From Deltaproteobacteria bacterium (GTDB taxonomy: Bacteria > Desulfobacterota > Syntrophia > Syntrophales > JACQWR01): 64,000 nucleotides of DNA. The DNA is taken from positions 124,001 to 188,000 of the forward strand of contig JACQWR010000024.1 in NCBI GenBank assembly GCA_016209105.1, in the 5' to 3' direction. Under the pieces are notes generated by a model. The model saw nothing but the letters and a program-made list of their open reading frames with translations. It was not told the DNA's origin and made no database searches. Each line of letters starts with the position of its first letter. The first letter of the stretch is position 1. Shown one piece after another: positions 35,976 through 43,000 of the stretch. The position numbers and the translations under genes were made by a program.

Positions 35976-36068
35976 GAATCATCTATATCACGATCTTGAT
36001 AAGTGGGTAAATTATTTTTCTTCATTTCAAACTGACCCCCTACCGGATTTCCCGGGGGTGCTTTTATA

Positions 36069-36097
36069 TTGACAAATAACAGGGCCGGTCATAGGAT
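36069..36097 (+). promoter_or_regulatory. Sigma-70-type promoter for the TPR protein gene
   Basis: TTGACA, a 17-base spacer and TAGGAT, about 100 bases before the start at 36198 and just outside the insertion element. Confidence 0.5.
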
Positions 36098-36197
36098 GAG
36101 GCGCAGTGAACGACAGGGAAAAGGCGCCGCCCGGAGAAGTGGAAAGACCGCCGTCTCCGGGATAATGGTTATTGATGACTGACCGGGAGGTATGGCG

Positions 36198-37310
36198 ATG
36201 AAAATAAGGGCATTGCTACTGTTCATCATTCGCTCGCTTGTCCCGCGGTTCGTTGCGGGGAATGCGCTCGCTGTCGGATTCATGGCTGCACTCATCCTCT
36301 CCTTTGGAACACCTTCCCCGGCGGCCGAACCGACGGTGGTTACCGCCGAAGGCAAATACGTGATGGGCGATTTGGATTCCAAGAAAGACGCCCGGATGCT
36401 CGCCCTCATGGAGGCAAAACGGATAGCCCTGGAAAAGGCGGGAACCTACGTTGAAAGCTCCTCGGAGGTAAAAAACTTCAGCCTGACAAAGGACCAGATA
36501 AACACGCTGGCTACCGGAATCATGTCCGTGGACATCCTCAAGGAAGACTGGAAGATGTCCGGCGAAAACATGGTCGCCACGATCCTCATTCGCGCCCAAA
36601 TAGACGCGTCGAACCTCAAAGGCCGCATTGCCGCAATGCACGATGAAGAAAAAAACGTGGACGACTCGGGAGAAATCAGGAAACAACTGGCGGCGCTCCA
36701 GAAGGAGCTCGCTGAACTGAAGGCGGCACAGACTGCACAGAGCGGGAGGAAAACGGCGGCGCCGGAAATAAAAGAAAAACATGATGAAATCATCAAAACA
36801 ATGTCGGCGCTGGACCACCTGGAAGAAGGAAACAGGGCTCTTGACGCCGGGCAATGGGATCAGGCGCTCAACGCCTTCGGTGCAGCGCTTGCCCTGAATT
36901 CGTCCCTTTCCGGGGCTTATGCCGGACAGGCTATGATCCTTCAACAAACGGGCAAGGATGCGGCGGCAATGGAAAAAATTGATATGGCCCTGACGCTGGA
37001 ACCCGGCACGGCAAAAAACCACACCATCAAGGCGCTGATCCTGAAAAAACAGGGGAAACCCGAACAGGCCCTCCGATCGCTGAACAGGGCCATCGAACTG
37101 CGACCCCGGGTGCAGAAGCTCTATATGCTGAGGAGCAACCTTTTTGCCCAATTGAAAAGACCCAAGGCTGCGGTTGAAGACCTGAGCCGAGCCTGTAATT
37201 TAGGCAATGCGAAAGCCTGTGAGCGGATAAGAAAATTAAAACACGATAAGACTCCCGAACGTTTTCAGGGGGAAAAACCATCCCCCCGCAACCGGCAGTC
37301 GGGCCGATAA
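36198..37310 (+). CDS. Secreted TPR protein with an N-terminal stress/envelope-type domain
   Basis: 370 residues from ATG at 36198 (GGGAGG 7 bases upstream). An unusually long signal peptide (residues 1-44) holds IIRSLVPRFVAGNALAV, which is encoded by a dispersed repeat. Residues 47-145 (TAEGKYVMGDLDSKKDARMLALMEAKRIALEKAGTYVE) resemble an exported domain that I have seen attached to caspase-like proteins. A coiled coil (150-175) precedes three to four TPR units at about 205-350. It is probably a periplasmic scaffold. The role is inferred only from domains. Confidence 0.75.
   Translation: MKIRALLLFIIRSLVPRFVAGNALAVGFMAALILSFGTPSPAAEPTVVTAEGKYVMGDLDSKKDARMLALMEAKRIALEKAGTYVESSSEVKNFSLTKDQINTLATGIMSVDILKEDWKMSGENMVATILIRAQIDASNLKGRIAAMHDEEKNVDDSGEIRKQLAALQKELAELKAAQTAQSGRKTAAPEIKEKHDEIIKTMSALDHLEEGNRALDAGQWDQALNAFGAALALNSSLSGAYAGQAMILQQTGKDAAAMEKIDMALTLEPGTAKNHTIKALILKKQGKPEQALRSLNRAIELRPRVQKLYMLRSNLFAQLKRPKAAVEDLSRACNLGNAKACERIRKLKHDKTPERFQGEKPSPRNRQSGR
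36222..36281 (+). repeat. Dispersed repeat, copy F (right half, inside a signal peptide)
   Basis: TTCATCATTCGCTCGCTT, then a variable block, then GGGGAATGCGCTCGCTG and GGATTC match 47448-47506 closely. It is in frame within the coding sequence of the TPR protein (residues 9-28). Removing it leaves MKIRALLLF followed by a normal hydrophobic core MAALILSF. Confidence 0.75.
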
Positions 37311-37361
37311 ATGCATCCCTCTGTCGGTGTTTTGCTGGAATGAAACAGGGGGGAGATGACG

Positions 37362-38018
37362 ATGAAAATTAGTAAAACGCGCAGCGGAAAATCTTTGTTC
37401 ATGACCGTTCTGCGGACGCTTCTGCTGTTTATTCTGCTCATCATCGCTGTGTACCTATTCCGTGTTCAGCTGCTTACCGGCCTGGCATCCTTTCTTGTTG
37501 TTGATGATAATCCTCAAAAAGGCGATGTAATCTTCGTGCTGAACGGCGACGTTGACACGCGACCGTTCTTTGCCGCCAAGATTTTCCGGGAGGGACGGAC
37601 ACCCCGGATCGTGATCGCCAGATGCGAGGACACGCCCGCCGTAAAGGCCGGGATATTTCCTAACGACACGGACGCCGCCGTCGGGATCATGAAGAAGTTA
37701 GGCGTACCGGAGAACAAGATTTCCGTCCTGTCTATCCCCGGCGGGGTAACCAGCACCCGGGATGAAGCGGCGGTCCTCAGGCGTTACGTTGATGCGCACG
37801 GCATCCGGCGCGTCATCCTCGTCACGTCCGCCTTCCATACCCGCCGCGCCATGTGGATCATGCGGAAAGAGCTTGCCGGCTCTCCCGCAACGGTCCTGTC
37901 GGCCCCCGCACCGCACAATAAATTCGACACGGCCAGCTGGTGGAAGGTGGAAAGCGGCCTGATCCACTTTGCCGACGAATATATTAAATTGCTCTACTAC
38001 CGCGTAAAATACCGCTGA
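37362..38018 (+). CDS. YdcF/ElyC-like DUF218 protein
   Basis: 218 residues from ATG at 37362 (AGGGGGGAG 6 bases upstream). One N-terminal membrane helix (about 16-36) is followed by the DUF218 fold: VIFVLNGDVDTRPFFAAKIF, then GGVTSTRDEAAVLRRYV and VTSAFHTRRAMWIMRK. Relatives act in envelope polysaccharide maintenance in E. coli (SanA, ElyC). It overlaps the next gene by 1 base (TGATG). Confidence 0.85.
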   Translation: MKISKTRSGKSLFMTVLRTLLLFILLIIAVYLFRVQLLTGLASFLVVDDNPQKGDVIFVLNGDVDTRPFFAAKIFREGRTPRIVIARCEDTPAVKAGIFPNDTDAAVGIMKKLGVPENKISVLSIPGGVTSTRDEAAVLRRYVDAHGIRRVILVTSAFHTRRAMWIMRKELAGSPATVLSAPAPHNKFDTASWWKVESGLIHFADEYIKLLYYRVKYR

Positions 38019-38707
38019 TGACGGCCGCCCAACGGGCAGGGGAAGGCCGGGACATCCGTGAAATGAGAACGCTAAAAAAGCCAAGGGGGCAAAGAAGAGA
38101 ACGCATCATGCAGGCAGGCGAGAAAGATGCATGGGAAACACTGGCGGGATTCGATCCCCCTGACGTGTGCGCCAGGACGTCTGCCGTCTTTGATTGCGAA
38201 AGGGGTTTCTATCGGCTGAACGTCTTTTCCCGAACCGTGCTGGTCTCGCCGGAAGAAAAAACCATCGGCGGTGACACGCTTCAGAGTGATCTGCTGTTAA
38301 ACCGGATGCACGACTATGCCCCCCTTTCCATCCTGGGCTACCTGATCCATGCAAAAGACATCCCCCCCTCCGGAAGGCTCATAAAGCCCTCGGAAATGAA
38401 GGGCGGTCAGATATATCTGACCGGTTCACACGTCCTCCCGCTGCACAAAATCGCCGAAGCATACGGCAGCAACAGGGATGGTTTCCTCCAGAGAGGCCGC
38501 GAACTGGGGGGAGAGGAAATCGCCCTTGCAGACGCCTCGGTGCGTCTCTCCCCCTTCCCCCGGATTTCCGTTGCCCTCCTCTTGTGGACGGGAGACGAAG
38601 AATTCGCCGCGCGTGCCGACCTTCTTGCGGATTCCACCTGCGAATTGCAATTGCCGCCGGATATCATGTGGCTAACGGCCATGATATGCGTGTTGGCGAT
38701 GCACTGA
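38018..38707 (+). CDS. DUF3786 domain protein
   Basis: Up to 229 residues; the conserved part begins near residue 38 (WETLAGFDPPDVCARTSAVFD) and ends with ISVALLLWTGDEEFAARADLL, which matches DUF3786, a putative metal/cofactor-binding family of anaerobes with unknown function. ATG at 38108 is an alternative start. It overlaps the YdcF gene and so is in its operon. Confidence 0.75.
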   Translation: MTAAQRAGEGRDIREMRTLKKPRGQRRERIMQAGEKDAWETLAGFDPPDVCARTSAVFDCERGFYRLNVFSRTVLVSPEEKTIGGDTLQSDLLLNRMHDYAPLSILGYLIHAKDIPPSGRLIKPSEMKGGQIYLTGSHVLPLHKIAEAYGSNRDGFLQRGRELGGEEIALADASVRLSPFPRISVALLLWTGDEEFAARADLLADSTCELQLPPDIMWLTAMICVLAMH

Positions 38708-38746
38708 CCGGCTTCGCTGCCGGAACCTCCGAAGATGCCTATTTGC

Positions 38747-38775
38747 TTGACACCGAAAACCGTATTTTCTATACT
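38747..38775 (+). promoter_or_regulatory. Strong sigma-70-type promoter upstream of the adenine-deaminase-like gene
   Basis: TTGACA, a 17-base spacer and TATACT, starting 40 bases after the DUF3786 stop codon and ending 116 bases before the deaminase start. Confidence 0.6.
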
Positions 38776-38891
38776 CCCGCGCGACGTGGATAGATCAGTT
38801 GCGGCAAGACGTTGGGAAGCGGTTGAAGCTCCCCGTGAACACGCTGAGGAGAATCTTCAATAACCGCGTGAAAAAGGCAGGTAAGTAAATC

Positions 38892-40670
38892 ATGACGATA
38901 TCAGGCACATTGCCCCTCATGGGCGTCAGCGAGGCCAAGGAACTAATGAACGTGGCGTTGGGCGCGGCGAAGGCCGATCTTGCCGTTGTCAACGCCCGAC
39001 TGATGAACGTTTATACCGGCGAACTGCTGGAAAAACAGACGGTAACGGTTAAAGGCAAGTGGATCGCCTCTGTGGGAGGTGATTCCAATGGCGCCATCGG
39101 CGCAGGGACCACCGTTATTGACGCCGGGGGGAAAACACTCATTCCCGGCTTGATTGACGGCCACATCCATCTTTCCCCTCTTTTCAATGTATCAGAATTC
39201 CTGAAATATGCCATCAAGGGCGGCACGACCGCGATGGTAAGTGAAACGCTGGAATATTTTCCCATGGGCGGATACGAAGGCGTGCTCGATTTCCTGGCAT
39301 CATACCACAACCAGCCCGTCAAGATTTTTGCCACTGCCCCCTCCATGGTCTCCATCAGCAACGCGTGTCGCGGCATTTCGCTGGAAACCCTCAGGAAACT
39401 GCTGGAAAGAGACGATATCATCGGTCTGGGAGAATCATACTGGCAGGCGCTGATTCAAAACCCCGATTCACTGCTCCCCCTCTATGAAGAAACGCTCCGC
39501 TCAGGGAAAACGGTGGAGGGACATTCCGCCGGAGCAAGCGGGAAAAAGCTGATGGCGTACGTGGCCGCAGGCGTATCATCCTGCCATGAACCCATTGCCG
39601 CCGGAGAAGTCCTGGAAAGGCTGCGGCTGGGAATCAACGTCATGATCAGAGAGGGAAGCATACGGAGAGACCTGGAGGCGATTGCGACAATCAAGGATTC
39701 CGGCGCACAACTGCGGCGTTTGACCGTCGTCTCCGATGGGATAGACCCGGAAGACTTGCTGAAAAAGGGTTATATGGAATTCGTGGTGCAGAAGGCCATT
39801 GATTGTGGCTTCGATCCCGTCACGGCCGTGCAGATGGCAACGATCAACGTGGCGGAACATTTTTCCTTAAGCGGCCTTATCGGGGGGATTGCCCCCGGCA
39901 GATACGCCGACATGCTGATCATCCCCGACGAGAGGACGATAAGGCCAAATTATGTCATCAGCAACGGCTGCATTGTGGCAAAGGATGGGGAAATTCTCGT
40001 GCCGCCGCGGCAGCACACGTTCGCGCAGCGGAGCCTGAACAGTGTACACCTGCCCTCTCCGATGACGGATGCCGATTTTCGCATCACCGCGTCGGGCGGC
40101 ACTTCCTCTGTCCGTGTAAGGATCATAGACCAGGTGACGGAACTGGTGACCGCGGAACTGCTGACGGACGTTCCCGCCTCCGGCGGAGAGATCAAAGCAG
40201 ACTCAGAAAAAGACCTTATCAAGGTAGCCGCCATAGACAGGACGCATAATCCCGGAAAGAGGTTCGTCGGCCTCATCCGGGGATTCCGCATGCGCTCCGG
40301 CGCTATCGCCTCAAGTGCGGCCTGGGATACTTCCGATATCATCGTGGTGGGGGCAAACGACGCCGACATGGCGGCCGCCGTGAACAGGATTCGCGAACTG
40401 CAGGGAGGAACGGTGGTCTGTGAGGGCGGAAAAATCCTCGTGGAAATCCCCATGCCCGTCCTGGGGCTCATTTCCGACCTTCCCATGGAAACGCTGGCCG
40501 AGAAGATGAAGGAAGTACGAACGGCGGCAGCCCGTCTCGGCGTTCCCTTTGCCAATCCGTTCCTTACCCTGATCACCCTTACGGGATCGGCGATCCCCTA
40601 TCTCAGGATCTGCGAAGAGGGACTGGTCAATCTTAAAGACGGTAAAACCGTGGGATTGTTTGTAGACTGA
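38892..40670 (+). CDS. ade: Adenine deaminase-like amidohydrolase
   Basis: 592 residues, the usual length. The metal site begins PGLIDGHIHLSPLF, and the later blocks VEGHSAGASGKKLMAYVAAGV, INVMIREGSIRRDLE and VVSDGIDPEDLLKKGYM correspond well to adenine deaminase. However, the usual HIESS is HLSPL and the DPHE segment after the first strand is replaced by SETLEYF. The enzyme is therefore related to adenine deaminase, but its base specificity is unsure. It is followed 17 bases later by the LEA2 lipoprotein gene. Confidence 0.8.
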   Translation: MTISGTLPLMGVSEAKELMNVALGAAKADLAVVNARLMNVYTGELLEKQTVTVKGKWIASVGGDSNGAIGAGTTVIDAGGKTLIPGLIDGHIHLSPLFNVSEFLKYAIKGGTTAMVSETLEYFPMGGYEGVLDFLASYHNQPVKIFATAPSMVSISNACRGISLETLRKLLERDDIIGLGESYWQALIQNPDSLLPLYEETLRSGKTVEGHSAGASGKKLMAYVAAGVSSCHEPIAAGEVLERLRLGINVMIREGSIRRDLEAIATIKDSGAQLRRLTVVSDGIDPEDLLKKGYMEFVVQKAIDCGFDPVTAVQMATINVAEHFSLSGLIGGIAPGRYADMLIIPDERTIRPNYVISNGCIVAKDGEILVPPRQHTFAQRSLNSVHLPSPMTDADFRITASGGTSSVRVRIIDQVTELVTAELLTDVPASGGEIKADSEKDLIKVAAIDRTHNPGKRFVGLIRGFRMRSGAIASSAAWDTSDIIVVGANDADMAAAVNRIRELQGGTVVCEGGKILVEIPMPVLGLISDLPMETLAEKMKEVRTAAARLGVPFANPFLTLITLTGSAIPYLRICEEGLVNLKDGKTVGLFVD

Positions 40671-40687
40671 AAAGGCGGACACGCTTC

Positions 40688-41152
40688 ATGAAGAAATTGA
40701 GGACACCGTATAGAATAGTGCTCCCGGTTGCCGTTTCTCTTCTGCTTGCTTCTTGCCTGAGTTGGATCCTGGAAAAGCCCTCCTTTGTCCTTCGCGAGAT
40801 CACCCTCAGCCCGCGCTCCTTTACCGAGATGAATCTTTTCCTCGGTCTCGATGTGCAGAATCCGAATCGTTTTGACCTTGCACTCAAGTCTTTTGAATAC
40901 ACCGTTTACCTGAATAATGAGGAAATCGGGAACGGCCGTTTGGAAAAGGAACTCCTGATTCCCTCGTCGTCAACAACGCGGGTGCGGGCGCCTGTCGTTG
41001 CAAAGTTCAAAGACTTGGGGGGAAGCCTGAAGACCATTATGAGCGGCGATGACGTGCATTACAAGATAGAGGGAAAGGCAGATATCAAAACGACCGTCGG
41101 AAGTCTCCGTTTCCCTTTTTCAAAAGAGGGGCGTATTAATTTGAAAAATTAA
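40688..41152 (+). CDS. LEA type 2 (WHy) domain lipoprotein
   Basis: 154 residues with a lipobox (LLLASC) near residue 22. The WHy/LEA-2 domain is seen as FLGLDVQNPNRFDLALKSFEYTVYLNNEEIGNG followed by IPSSSTTRVRAPVVAKF. Such lipoproteins sit in the periplasm and are linked to desiccation or envelope stress. It is closely behind the deaminase gene. Confidence 0.85.
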   Translation: MKKLRTPYRIVLPVAVSLLLASCLSWILEKPSFVLREITLSPRSFTEMNLFLGLDVQNPNRFDLALKSFEYTVYLNNEEIGNGRLEKELLIPSSSTTRVRAPVVAKFKDLGGSLKTIMSGDDVHYKIEGKADIKTTVGSLRFPFSKEGRINLKN

Positions 41153-41203
41153 CGGGACGACGGTGGCAACCGCATCCGGCAAATATGGCGGCCGTTCTTT
41201 CTC

Positions 41204-41232
41204 TTGACACGCAATTCATGCGTCCCTATAAT
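41204..41232 (+). promoter_or_regulatory. Perfect-consensus sigma-70 promoter for the caspase gene
   Basis: TTGACA, exactly 17 bases, then TATAAT. It lies 60 bases before the caspase start at 41292. Confidence 0.7.
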
Positions 41233-41291
41233 TCTTGCGCGTAAAAGCGCGTTATTATCAAACAAAAATTCCCGGTGGGGGGCGGGAGATT

Positions 41292-42827
41292 ATGAGAAGA
41301 GTCATTCATGGTAAAGTCCCACTGAGTGTCATCTTCATCCTGGTTGTGAGCACGGCAATGACCGGCTGCGTCAGCATGATGGGCCCATCCGGTCATATGA
41401 CCGACTCGCTGAATTACGTCCGCCGGCACAAGGGCGAAGGTTTGCGGCGTCCCATGGCGGGCAGCGAAGCGGAACTTATGAACATGGCGGTGAAGAGCAT
41501 GCAGAAAGCAAACTACACCGTCATTCGGGAGCCTCATGCGGTGTTGGCCAAAGCGACGGACGTTGATCTCTCGTACGCCTTCTACTTCTACCCGTCCCAG
41601 ACGAACAATCAGACAGACGTAGAAGTTCTCGTCGTCAGCCCCTGGTTCACAGCCGAACAGATGCGGAAATTTCAGGAGCAGGCATTTACAACCAGCTTAG
41701 TTGATGTAAACAAAAAAATCCTGGAAAAAGAATATGATCCTAATGTGAGGGTCGAGGGGGCATGGCTTTCCTTGAGTGCGGCGGCATTTGAGGGTGAAAT
41801 AGAGACCGCAAGAAAATTAATCAGTAAAGGCGCGGATGTGGATTTAGCGATCTATGAGCTGAAAGACGCTGCGTCGAAACAATCGCCGTACCTGGACTAT
41901 CCGAATAACAGGAAAATATACGACAAGGCTAATCTGGGTGTGGAAATGCTCAGCAGACTTGCGACCAGGAAGGCAGAACCAAAGACGGTTACTGCGAGCG
42001 GCATTGCATCGGCTACTGTCCAGGGAAAACCCCTTATCAAATCCGATATTGACGAACTTCCAACGAGAAGAGCAAGGCTGAACAAAAACTCCTATGCAAT
42101 ACTCATTGGCATCGAGAACTACCGTCAAAAGCTGCCGGCTGCCGATTTCGCGGCCCAGGATGCGAAGCTGGTGGCTGATTACCTCACAAAAGTCGTGGGG
42201 TATCCCGAAGAAAATGTGGTGATGCTGACGAACGAACACGCGGCTTTGGGAGATTTTGTAAAGTACTTTGAGAAGTGGCTGCCGAACAATGTGGAGCAGG
42301 GCAGCACCGTCTTCATCTATTATTCCGGCCATGGCGCGCCGAATCCAAAAACATCCGATGCTTTTTTGGTGCCTTACGACGGAGACCCCTCTTTCATTGA
42401 TGAGACCGGGTACTCCTTGAAGAGAATGTACGGTGCGCTCGGGAAACTGCCCGCCAAAGAAGTTCTTGTCGCGCTCGATTCCTGTTTCTCCGGCGCCGGC
42501 GGCAGATCGGTAATCGCCAAGGGGGCGCGGCCTCTGGTCATGAACCTCCAGAATAACGCGGTTCTGTCGAAAAACATGCTGGTCATGTCCGCCTCATCCG
42601 GAGATCAAATGAGTTCAACCTATGATGAAAAAGGACATGGGTTGTTCACGTACTTCATGCTCAAGGGAATCAAGAACGAGGATGTAATGAGGCCCGATGG
42701 CTCAATCAAAATGGACGACTTGTTTGGCTACATCAAACCACAAGTGGAGCGCATCGCAAGGAAACAGTACAACAACGAGCAAACGCCACAGTTGATTGGT
42801 CACAAGACATCCCCGAAGGGAAGATGA
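41292..42827 (+). CDS. Caspase-fold (peptidase C14) lipoprotein
   Basis: 511 residues from ATG at 41292 (GGGAG 5 bases upstream; the ORF-track extension overlaps the promoter and is rejected). The lipobox is TAMTGC at about residue 26, so it is exported and lipid-anchored. After a domain of about 220 residues with an ankyrin-like stretch (AAFEGEIETARKLISKGADVDLA), the caspase domain begins SYAILIGIENYRQKLP. The catalytic dyad is His in YYSGHGAP and Cys in DSCFSGAGG. Metacaspase-like enzymes usually cut after Arg or Lys. Its target is unknown. A second caspase gene converges on it. Confidence 0.92.
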   Translation: MRRVIHGKVPLSVIFILVVSTAMTGCVSMMGPSGHMTDSLNYVRRHKGEGLRRPMAGSEAELMNMAVKSMQKANYTVIREPHAVLAKATDVDLSYAFYFYPSQTNNQTDVEVLVVSPWFTAEQMRKFQEQAFTTSLVDVNKKILEKEYDPNVRVEGAWLSLSAAAFEGEIETARKLISKGADVDLAIYELKDAASKQSPYLDYPNNRKIYDKANLGVEMLSRLATRKAEPKTVTASGIASATVQGKPLIKSDIDELPTRRARLNKNSYAILIGIENYRQKLPAADFAAQDAKLVADYLTKVVGYPEENVVMLTNEHAALGDFVKYFEKWLPNNVEQGSTVFIYYSGHGAPNPKTSDAFLVPYDGDPSFIDETGYSLKRMYGALGKLPAKEVLVALDSCFSGAGGRSVIAKGARPLVMNLQNNAVLSKNMLVMSASSGDQMSSTYDEKGHGLFTYFMLKGIKNEDVMRPDGSIKMDDLFGYIKPQVERIARKQYNNEQTPQLIGHKTSPKGR

Positions 42828-42844
42828 ATACTCTCAGGCACGTT

Positions 42845-42968
42845 ATTCGAAGACTCTCCGCAGCTTGCGGCGGAGAGTCTTCGATTTTCGGGGAACAAGA
42901 GAGTTTAAGCCTTCGCCCGCTTACCCCTTGAGACAGGCTACGGGGAATGCGCTCGCTGATGAATTCAG
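42845..42968 (+). repeat. Dispersed repeat, copy G (full length)
   Basis: It contains the hairpin block, a CTTCGCCCGCTTACCCC block, GGGGAATGCGCTCGCTGA and ends in GAATTCA. It fills the whole gap between the two convergent caspase genes. Confidence 0.7.
42847..42884. terminator. Bidirectional terminator-like hairpin between caspase genes
   Basis: A perfect 15-base stem, TCGAAGACTCTCCGC / GCGGAGAGTCTTCGA, with an 8-base loop, followed by TTTT. It is part of repeat copy G, and its place between convergent stops suits a terminator. Confidence 0.6.
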
Positions 42969-43000
42969 GACTGCCCGTAATCAGTAATGTTGTTTCCTCA

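Larger units (their letters stand above)
34947..36044. mobile_element. 1.1-kb insertion element with passenger gene and defective transposase
   Basis: The ends are inverted repeats of 21 bases with one mismatch: left GGTAGTGGGTCAGTTTGAAA, right (read inward) GGTAGGGGGTCAGTTTGAAA. Both sides are flanked by the same 8 bases GGATTTCC (34939-34946 and 36045-36052), a target-site duplication. Inside are the last 64 codons of a transposase and an unrelated, AT-rich 245-codon gene on the other strand. The 8-bp duplication and the transposase tail fit the IS1-like group, but I am not certain. Without a complete transposase it would need help in trans to move. Confidence 0.8.
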
